In this document: one piece after another, positions 1 to 4,810 of the stretch
Layout: each line of letters begins with the position of its first letter
Numbering within the stretch: the stretch's first letter is position 1
Notes under the pieces: model-generated
Told to the model about the DNA's origin: nothing
Database searches by the model: none
The model's input: only the letters and a program-made list of their open reading frames with translations
Assembly (NCBI GenBank): GCA_007122185.1
Contig: SKUI01000214.1
Span: forward strand, 1-5,151
DNA from: Rhodothermia bacterium
GTDB taxonomy: Bacteria; Bacteroidota; Rhodothermia; Balneolales; Natronogracilivirgulaceae
DNA: 5,151 nt
Reading direction: 5' to 3'
Translations under genes and position numbers: made by a program

Positions 1-723
1 CGCATCCGAAAAAAAACACTTCGCCGGATCGGGGTGGATGCGCCTCACGCCCTGATCATCGGAGGCGGGGCGGATATCGATCCCGAGCGGTACCAGGACC
101 TGATCACCGACATCCGCAATATCCGCACCACTCCGGATCCCCGTGAGCCGAAGGGGCAGCGCTGGCGGACCCTGGTGCTCGGGCCGTTTTTCATGCTGCT
201 CCGGTGGATGTTCAGCGCCGGGCCCATATCGGTGGACCAGGCCCGCGACGATCTGGAGTGGGCGCTGCTGAAGGATGCGATTGCCGCCGGGATCCCGGTC
301 CTGGGCATTTGCCGCGGCGCCCAGCTGATCAACGTGTTCCACAAAGGGACCCTTTACCAGGACCTCGCAACATACTATCGCGAGCGACCGACCATATCCA
401 CCATCTATCCGCGCAAGGAGGTGCGTCTGGACCCGCAGAGCCGGCTTTCCGAAATCCTTGGCGGCGAGGCGATCCGCGTGAACAGTCTGCACAACCAGGC
501 GGTGAAGAAAGCAGGTGACGGGATCGTGGTGGTGGCGCGGGAGATGTCCGGAAGCTCCCTGCAGGGCGTGGCGCAGGCGATCGAGCACCGTGATCACGAT
601 TTCATGATCGGGGTGCAGTGGCATCCGGAGTATCTGCCGCAGGTCCGTTCGCAAAGACGGCTGTTTGATGAACTGGTGCGATGTGCTATTTTGCACCGTG
701 AACGCAAACAGCAGGACTCATGA
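1..723 (+). CDS. Peptidase C26 / gamma-glutamyl-GABA hydrolase-like class I glutamine amidotransferase, 5' partial
   Basis: Frame 1 is open from the first base, so the gene starts upstream; a GTG at 34 is in frame but would cut into the conserved core. Counting from the first codon in the window (240 residues present), the sequence shows the IIGGGADIDPERY strand-turn (about 19-31), the nucleophile elbow GICRGAQ with Cys104, the conserved VNSLHNQA segment with His164, and VQWHPEY with catalytic His208 and Glu210. This Cys-His-Glu set is that of PuuD-type enzymes, which hydrolyse gamma-glutamyl amide bonds such as gamma-glutamyl-GABA in the cytoplasm. The true substrate here is unknown. An insert of roughly 30 residues between the GGGxDxDP motif and the RDDLE helix includes a hydrophobic stretch (about 57-71, TLVLGPFFMLLRWMF) absent from E. 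coli PuuD. The missing part is probably the first 30-60 residues. The stop overlaps the next start by ATGA, so translation is likely coupled to the membrane-protein pair. Confidence 0.9.
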   Translation, partial: RIRKKTLRRIGVDAPHALIIGGGADIDPERYQDLITDIRNIRTTPDPREPKGQRWRTLVLGPFFMLLRWMFSAGPISVDQARDDLEWALLKDAIAAGIPVLGICRGAQLINVFHKGTLYQDLATYYRERPTISTIYPRKEVRLDPQSRLSEILGGEAIRVNSLHNQAVKKAGDGIVVVAREMSGSSLQGVAQAIEHRDHDFMIGVQWHPEYLPQVRSQRRLFDELVRCAILHRERKQQDS

Positions 724-1406
724 GCGAAGAGCCAGAAAAGAAAAAAGGAATGTCCGCCGGGGACCGCAACGAGGACCGTAATACGGAAGGCAAACCCCTT
801 GAGGCGACCGGTACGGGTACGGAGTCGGGGTCGCGGGAGGCTCCCGGGCAAAAATCGCAGCAGGAGCAGGAGCGGAAGTCTGACGAAAAACCGGAAGTTG
901 AACCGGAGGCGGCAACGGAGTTGCGAGACGAACAAGGCCACCGATACCTCTCGCCGGAAGCGATCAATGCATGGCGGATCTCGGGTGCGCTTGGCTCGAT
1001 TGTCTACTGGCTTGTTCCACTGGGATACGGGGCGCTCTCCATGGGAGGCGACATGTGGCCGGAGTGGCCGGCGTACGTGCTGGGTGTGATTTTCCTGACC
1101 TACACCATCCTTGAGGGGACGGTAATTCCGTGGGTGCGGTGGAAACGGTGGCGGTATCATGTCGATCGCAATGAAATTGATTTGCGGCGCGGACTTTTTA
1201 TTGTTACGCGCACTCTGATCCCGATCAAGCGGGTCCAGCACGTGGATACGCGGCAGGGACCGGTGTACCGGCAGTTCGGATTGGCATCGGTTACGGTGAC
1301 CACGGCCGGCGACATGCACGAGATCCCCGCGCTCTCCGAGCCGGTTGCCGATGAGTTGCGTAAAACGATATCCGAATACGCCCGCATCGCACGTGAGGAT
1401 TTGTGA
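720..1406 (+). CDS. ydbS: YdbS-like membrane protein with one bacterial PH (bPH2/DUF304) domain
   Basis: This 228-residue protein starts at an ATG that overlaps the upstream stop (ATGA), with AGGA five bases before it. Residues 1-75 form a hydrophilic, low-complexity tail rich in Glu, Lys, Gly and Gln, with no signal peptide, so it should be cytoplasmic. Two membrane helices follow (about 87-107 and 115-138), then a bPH2 domain (about 143-222). That domain carries the family pattern: YHVDRNEIDLRRGLF, IPIKRVQHVDTRQGPVYRQFGL, then a VTVTTAG strand. This layout matches Bacillus subtilis YdbS, which is encoded beside YdbT in the sigma-W regulon; that pair is linked to tolerance of membrane-active peptides from competitors. 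The biochemical activity of the family is unknown. The YdbT-like partner follows directly, so the two probably act as a membrane complex. The tail is longer than I recall for typical YdbS proteins. Family assignment is firm; function is inferred. Confidence 0.88.
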   Translation: MSEEPEKKKGMSAGDRNEDRNTEGKPLEATGTGTESGSREAPGQKSQQEQERKSDEKPEVEPEAATELRDEQGHRYLSPEAINAWRISGALGSIVYWLVPLGYGALSMGGDMWPEWPAYVLGVIFLTYTILEGTVIPWVRWKRWRYHVDRNEIDLRRGLFIVTRTLIPIKRVQHVDTRQGPVYRQFGLASVTVTTAGDMHEIPALSEPVADELRKTISEYARIAREDL

Positions 1407-1407
1407 C

Positions 1408-1411
1408 GGAG
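1408..1411 (+). promoter_or_regulatory. Shine-Dalgarno site of the YdbT-like gene
   Basis: GGAG lies eight bases before the ATG at 1420 and just after the upstream stop at 1404-1406. It decides the start: the longer reading from an ATG at 1345 would add 25 residues that lie inside the ydbS-like gene and have no such site. Confidence 0.65.
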
Positions 1412-1419
1412 ATCTCGCC

Positions 1420-3009
1420 ATGACTGAGCAATCCCAAACCCCGGAATATTCGCCCGACTCATCCCATGAGCCGAAATCAACGTTATCTTCAGGCAATGCC
1501 TCAGGAAATCCGGATTCCCAAAAGCCGATAAGCGAACCACGTCGCCAGCATCCCGTAGCCACGCTGACATTTGTGCTTCAGACGCTTCGTGAACTCATCG
1601 TGCCGATCATTCTGATCTTTTTCCTGGGTCAGGGCGGCAACTCTCCCCTGTTTACCTGGTGGGGTATTTCGCTGATGCTGTCGGTGCTGCTGGTGACCGG
1701 AATCGTGAACTGGCTGCGTTTTACATGGCGGGTGGAAGAGGACGAGCTCCGCATCGAACAGGGGCTGCTGGTGCGCAGGAAACGGTATGTGCCGCGTGAC
1801 CGCATCCAGGCGATCGACATCAGTTCGGGGCCGTTGCAGCGCATGTTCGGGCTGGTCCGGCTGAAGGTGCTCACCGCCGGCGGCTCATCGCCGGAAGCGA
1901 AGATCAGTGCCATTTCGCTGAGCGACGCAAAAGCCATACAGCAGGCTCTGGAAGTGAAAGTACGCAGACCGGAGACGGTCGGGAGTGAACCCGAATGGCC
2001 GGTGTACCGCATATCGCGGAAACGGCTGCTGCTGGCGGCCAGCACGGCCGGCAGTTTCGGTGTGGCCCTGTCGATTGTCGGTACCCTGATGGCGCAGATC
2101 AACCAGGTGATCACCGAAGAGCAGATGCTTGCCTTTGCGGAGTCATGGGTCGGCGAGACCACGACCGAATTCTGGATCACTTTCGTGGCGCTGGCAGTGC
2201 TGGCGGCGTGGCTGCTTTCGCTGTTCGGCACCCTGCTCCGGTTTTCCGGCTTCACGCTGACACGCAACGGCCGGGAGCTGTACATTCGGCGCGGTCTCTT
2301 TGAGAAAAAGCAGATCACCATCCCCTACCACCGCATCCAGGCCGTGCGGGTGGTTGAGGGTATCCTGCGGCAGCCATTCGGTTTTGCCATGGTCTATGTG
2401 GAAAACGCCGGGTTCGGGGATGAGGGCGGAAAGACCACCGTCGTGTTCCCGCTTTTACGCAAAAGGGAGCTGCAAAAATTCCTGGAGGAGATGCTTCCGG
2501 AGTACGATGTGTCGTTGCCGGGGGTGCGTCCGCCGGGACGCGCCTTCCTGCGCTATCAGATCCGGACCGTAGTGCCTGCGCTGGTGGCGGCCTCCGCGCT
2601 GGCGTGGTTTTTTGAATGGTACTGGGTGATCCCGGTGATTTTTGCAGCGGCCGGACTCATGGCCTGGATCAGGTACCGGGATGCGGCGGCGGGGTTTGAA
2701 GGCGGCAGCGGGCTGCTGCGGTTCCGGCGGCTGGCGCGCTCCACGGTGCTGTTCCACCGGCGGCGCGTGCAGTCGCTTTCCGTGCTGGCCAACTGGTTCC
2801 AGCGCCGCAAGGAGCTGTGCTCGATTTCCGTTACGGTGGCATCGGGACGGAGCGGGGCGGAGTTCCGGGTGGATCACCTGGATCAATCGGCCGGACAGGA
2901 GTGGCTGGAATGGTATGGAACGGCAGGATCTGTGGTGGAGCCTGCTTCACCGGCCGGAACCTGGCCAGACTGGCGGACAGACCCTCAGGCTTACAATACT
3001 TCACTATGA
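1420..3009 (+). CDS. ydbT: YdbT-like polytopic membrane protein with three bPH2 (DUF304) repeats
   Basis: The ATG at 1420 gives 529 residues. Residues 1-43 are a polar Ser/Pro/Asn-rich tail. Membrane helices are visible at about 47-70, 78-99, 203-224, 251-273, 382-398 and 401-418, i.e. three pairs, each followed by a soluble bPH2 repeat. Repeat 1 (about 102-180) has WRVEEDELRIEQGLL and VPRDRIQAIDISSGPLQRMFGL. Repeat 2 (about 276-362) has LTRNGRELYIRRGLF and IPYHRIQAVRVVEGILRQPFGF. Repeat 3 (about 420-495) is weaker but keeps LLRFRRLARSTVLFHRRRVQSLSV and a VTVASG strand. This 6-helix, 3-repeat design is that of B. subtilis YdbT, the usual partner of the single-repeat YdbS, whose gene here ends 13 bp upstream. 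Location is the cytoplasmic membrane. A defence or envelope-stress role is carried over from the Bacillus pair; no enzymatic function is known. The gene closes its operon, with a hairpin beginning four bases after the stop. Confidence 0.9.
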   Translation: MTEQSQTPEYSPDSSHEPKSTLSSGNASGNPDSQKPISEPRRQHPVATLTFVLQTLRELIVPIILIFFLGQGGNSPLFTWWGISLMLSVLLVTGIVNWLRFTWRVEEDELRIEQGLLVRRKRYVPRDRIQAIDISSGPLQRMFGLVRLKVLTAGGSSPEAKISAISLSDAKAIQQALEVKVRRPETVGSEPEWPVYRISRKRLLLAASTAGSFGVALSIVGTLMAQINQVITEEQMLAFAESWVGETTTEFWITFVALAVLAAWLLSLFGTLLRFSGFTLTRNGRELYIRRGLFEKKQITIPYHRIQAVRVVEGILRQPFGFAMVYVENAGFGDEGGKTTVVFPLLRKRELQKFLEEMLPEYDVSLPGVRPPGRAFLRYQIRTVVPALVAASALAWFFEWYWVIPVIFAAAGLMAWIRYRDAAAGFEGGSGLLRFRRLARSTVLFHRRRVQSLSVLANWFQRRKELCSISVTVASGRSGAEFRVDHLDQSAGQEWLEWYGTAGSVVEPASPAGTWPDWRTDPQAYNTSL

Positions 3010-3012
3010 TTA

Positions 3013-3053
3013 CTGATCAGGACGTCCGTTGCCGGGTGCCCGTTCCTGATCAG
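3013..3053 (+). terminator. Putative transcription terminator hairpin after the ydbT-like gene
   Basis: CTGATCAGGACG (3013-3024) pairs with CGTTCCTGATCAG (3041-3053) over 12 bp with one bulged T, closing a 16-base loop. It begins four bases after the stop at 3007-3009. The tract that follows is AT-rich (ATTAAATTTTATTAATATATT) but has no long T run, so it is not a textbook intrinsic terminator. It could also protect the mRNA 3' end. Confidence 0.5.
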
Positions 3054-3056
3054 GAA
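3043..3056. repeat. Perfect 14-bp palindrome, possible operator
   Basis: TTCCTGATCAGGAA is an exact palindrome overlapping the 3' arm of the terminator-like hairpin. TGATCAGGA recurs at 3014-3022 and at 3435-3443, the latter one base inside the csgE start codon. This could be a dimer-binding site or a by-product of hairpin symmetry. Confidence 0.3.
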
Positions 3057-3089
3057 ATATTAAATTTTATTAATATATTAAGAATTATT

Positions 3090-3114
3090 CGTATAGTATT
3101 ATCAATATTATACG
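3090..3114. repeat. Inverted repeat, 11-bp AT-rich hairpin
   Basis: CGTATAGTATT (3090-3100) and AATATTATACG (3104-3114) pair along 11 positions around a 3-base loop, with one G:T wobble. There is no following T run, so a terminator role is unlikely. It could be an RNA structure or a protein-binding site; the function is unknown. Confidence 0.55.
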
Positions 3115-3191
3115 CCTTTGTCTCTGTTAATAGTAAGTAGCAAATATAATCCTGTTAAATAGTTTCTTGGGTATGGCGAAAAGGTGCATAA

Positions 3192-3225
3192 TTAACGAGG
3201 TGAATCATCCCTGCAGGCCTGTTAA
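3192..3225. repeat. Inverted repeat with internal palindromes
   Basis: TTAAC(G)AGG (3192-3200) pairs with CCTGTTAA (3218-3225), 8 bp with one bulged G. The loop contains CCTGCAGG (3210-3217), itself a perfect palindrome overlapping CAGGCCTG (3214-3221). The function is unknown. Confidence 0.35.
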
Positions 3226-3290
3226 GTAAAAATAATTTAATTTTCACTCCATTTTTTTTAAATATTGTGAGCAATGGGTAGCGATCATAG

Positions 3291-3316
3291 TTCATGCGGT
3301 GAAAGCAACGCATGAA
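3291..3316. repeat. Inverted repeat, 8-bp hairpin in the csgE leader
   Basis: TTCATGCG (3291-3298) and CGCATGAA (3309-3316) pair perfectly over 8 bp. Beyond a G/A mismatch, two more pairs (TG/CA) can close an AAAG tetraloop. It lies about 120 bases before csgE, and its 3' arm contains the ATG of the small ORF at 3312, so folding would hide that start. A leader RNA structure is plausible but untested. Confidence 0.45.
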
Positions 3317-3437
3317 AATATTATTGGAGTTTACTATCGAGAGTACTGTCATTATGGCAAATTCAGCTGTATATCATGCTGTATCAGCTTATTCTTCAAG
3401 TCGGGCGAAGTGTGAGTCCAACGCAAATCACCAATGA
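3312..3437 (+). CDS. Possible small leader ORF (41 codons) overlapping csgE
   Basis: An ATG at 3312 opens a 41-codon frame that ends in the TGA of an ATGA overlap with the csgE start at 3434. A second in-frame ATG at 3354 would give 27 residues. The peptide is Ser/Ala-rich with one Cys and resembles nothing I know. There is no clear ribosome site, although GGTGAAAG lies six bases before the ATG inside the hairpin loop. The overlap geometry suggests possible translational coupling, but the frame may be chance. Confidence 0.15.
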   Translation: MKILLEFTIESTVIMANSAVYHAVSAYSSSRAKCESNANHQ

Positions 3438-4354
3438 TCAGGATCTTTTTTTATACCATTTTTTTGGGGTTTTTTGTCGCTTCCGCACACGCTTCGGAGA
3501 TTGGAAACTCAGTGATTGGGAGAGCGGAACAGCCGGATATCAAGGGGCGGACCACCTATATGGTCCAGCCGGGCGACCGGCTTTTCTCCATCGGCCGGAA
3601 ATTCGGAAGCGGACATTTTTGGGAAGCAATCTATATCATGAATGCGGAGAGGATCACAAATCCACATCATATCTACCCTGGACAAGTGATCTCCATTCCC
3701 TACTATGTCGCCAATTTTTTCGAATATGGACTGGCATTGCAGGATGTGTTGAATCAGCCATTCTGCACCACCAGCGAGATAGCGGAAATCCAGTGGGGTG
3801 CCGTGGATTATGAATTTCTGTACATGTATGACCACGAAGAGATGTCGACACTCTCGACCATGGCGCGGGCCGAAGTGCTGAGGAAGAGAGCAAAGTCTGC
3901 CGAGAACGAATCCGTTGATAGCGCGGATACCCTTGACCAGGAAGTGGACGAAGAAACATTAAAGGCGTTTCGCGAGGCATTTGAAGAGCTGGTCCGGCAG
4001 GAGCAGGAAGAACAGCGGCGAGAACAGGCGCAGGCCGAATCCGAGCGCAATATGTTCATCGAGATCGACGGGATGATCCACGACGATACCCGCTCCAAGA
4101 TCGGCCGGGATTTCTACGAGATATTTTACGCCAACTGGAGATCGCCGCCGGAAGCGAGCAATTACTCCATCCGGATCACCGAGCAGCCGGCACCCAATCT
4201 TGGGACCGTGATCGCTGTGGAGGTCAACAATACGGTAACCTTCCGTTCGCGGCTGCAGCCAAGATATGATTTCATAGAAGAGGCAAGTCGATATGCGGTC
4301 AGGCGTACATACATGCACCTGCAGCACGACCAGCAACAGTTTATGATTTATTAA
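3434..4354 (+). CDS. csgE: LysM-CsgE fusion: curli secretion channel cap with a peptidoglycan-binding domain
   Basis: A 306-residue secreted protein. Residues 1-20 are a Sec signal peptide ending ASAHA, with cleavage before Ser21. A LysM domain spans about 41-89, with YMVQPGDRLFSIGRKF, IYIMNAERITNP and YPGQVISIP. After a 45-residue segment of no known family (Cys111, aromatic-rich) comes an acidic Glu/Gln-rich, probably helical or coiled-coil linker (about 145-207). The CsgE domain is 209-298: GMIHDDTRSKIGRDFYEIF, Trp235, IRITEQPAP and VEVNNTVTF line up with the E. coli pattern (GLLTDHTVSSIGHDFYRAF, Trp, LTINERPSA, ITVNQDVIF). CsgE forms an oligomeric periplasmic cap on CsgG and steers curli subunits into the channel. 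E. coli CsgE is about 129 residues with no LysM, so this form is more than twice as long. The start is the only in-frame ATG after a stop at 3413 and gives a good signal peptide, yet has no Shine-Dalgarno site. csgF follows after 10 bp. Confidence 0.9.
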   Translation: MIRIFFYTIFLGFFVASAHASEIGNSVIGRAEQPDIKGRTTYMVQPGDRLFSIGRKFGSGHFWEAIYIMNAERITNPHHIYPGQVISIPYYVANFFEYGLALQDVLNQPFCTTSEIAEIQWGAVDYEFLYMYDHEEMSTLSTMARAEVLRKRAKSAENESVDSADTLDQEVDEETLKAFREAFEELVRQEQEEQRREQAQAESERNMFIEIDGMIHDDTRSKIGRDFYEIFYANWRSPPEASNYSIRITEQPAPNLGTVIAVEVNNTVTFRSRLQPRYDFIEEASRYAVRRTYMHLQHDQQQFMIY

Positions 4355-4364
4355 CAGCAGTCCC

Positions 4365-4793
4365 ATGAAAAAATCGATAATCTGCTTACTGACCGTTTTG
4401 ATGCTCCTGGTGGCCGGACTGGCGGCGCAGGTCCGGGCACAACAGTTTGTCTACGAACCGAAAAACCCGGCCTTCGGCGGCAATCCGATGAATTACTCGT
4501 GGATGCTCAGCAGTGCCAACGCGCAGAATCAGCACGAAGCGACGCGCGATCCCAGACTTGTTCGCGATCCGCTTGAGGATTTCCAGGCATCGTTGCAGCG
4601 ACAGGTTTTGTCGCAGTTGACCCGCGATATTGCAAGACGACAGCTCGGGCTGACCGACGAAGAGCTGAAAGAGTCCCGGTTTGAGTTCGGTGAATTCACC
4701 ATCGAGGTGATTCCCGGGTTGGACGGGGTTCAGATTGTGATTTTCAACATTATGACCGGGGATGAGACCAGCATCACCATCCCGAATTTCTGA
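4365..4793 (+). CDS. csgF: CsgF, curli assembly/transport protein
   Basis: This 142-residue protein opens with MKKS, a hydrophobic core and a likely signal cleavage after VRA (residue 25), giving a mature N-terminus QQFVYEPKNPAFGGNP. That matches the mature start of E. coli CsgF (FQFRNPNFGGNP), the part that inserts into the CsgG channel and forms a second constriction. SSANAQNQ (49-56) matches the E. coli LNSAQAQN segment. A helical neck (about 70-95, DFQASLQRQVLSQLTRDIARR) and a C-terminal beta region (FGEFTIEVIP ... VQIVIFNIMTGDETSITIPNF) complete the family layout at close to the E. coli length of about 138. CsgF works at the outer membrane and cell surface, linking subunit export to nucleation of the amyloid fibre. 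The gene sits 10 bp after csgE and 17 bp before csgG, so it is surely co-transcribed. No strong ribosome site is visible before the ATG. Confidence 0.93.
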   Translation: MKKSIICLLTVLMLLVAGLAAQVRAQQFVYEPKNPAFGGNPMNYSWMLSSANAQNQHEATRDPRLVRDPLEDFQASLQRQVLSQLTRDIARRQLGLTDEELKESRFEFGEFTIEVIPGLDGVQIVIFNIMTGDETSITIPNF

Positions 4794-4810
4794 AAGTAAC
4801 GTGTGAGTTC

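Larger units (their letters stand above)
3010..3433. other. AT-rich intergenic region between the ydbST-like operon and the curli genes
   Basis: These 424 bases are strongly AT-rich against the GC-rich genes on both sides. They hold a terminator-like hairpin, three further inverted repeats (3090-3114, 3192-3225, 3291-3316), an 8-T run (3252-3259), a 7-base direct repeat GCTGTAT at 3366 and 3378 (12-bp period), and an imperfect 12-bp palindrome at 3333-3344. A TATAAT at 3145-3150 lacks a good -35 at normal spacing. On the minus strand, 3148-3141 reads TATATTTG, the Bacteroidota -7 form, but I see no matching -33 TTTG. A curli promoter very probably lies here; I cannot place it. No tRNA, rRNA or CRISPR is seen. 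Confidence 0.8.

Noticed and set aside
1345..1419. Upstream ATG at 1345 as the start of the YdbT-like gene
   Set aside because: The 25 extra residues would come from inside the ydbS-like coding region; the ATG at 1420 has GGAG at good spacing.
594..1562. 322-codon minus-strand open frame across the hydrolase end, ydbS-like gene and ydbT-like start
   Set aside because: It lies antisense to three well-supported genes, is full of Arg/Pro/Ser runs typical of shadow frames in GC-rich DNA, and matches no family.
1629..2321. 230-codon minus-strand open frame inside the ydbT-like gene
   Set aside because: It is antisense to a clear bPH2 membrane protein, has Ser/Arg-rich composition and no recognisable domain.
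3175..3189. Sigma-54-like GG...GC promoter (GGCGAAAAGGTGC)
   Set aside because: The GG and GC are nine bases apart instead of ten and the flanking TGGCAC/TTGC context is poor.
3174..3230. 18-codon plus-strand frame starting ATGGCGAAAAGG
   Set aside because: It is very short, with no ribosome site and no recognisable peptide; it is probably chance.
3155..3352. 65-codon minus-strand open frame in the AT-rich gap
   Set aside because: Composition is what AT-rich noncoding DNA gives by chance, with no clear ribosome site and no family resemblance.
3376..3813. 145-codon plus-strand frame overlapping csgE
   Set aside because: It is an out-of-frame shadow of the LysM-CsgE gene, whose domains are unambiguous.
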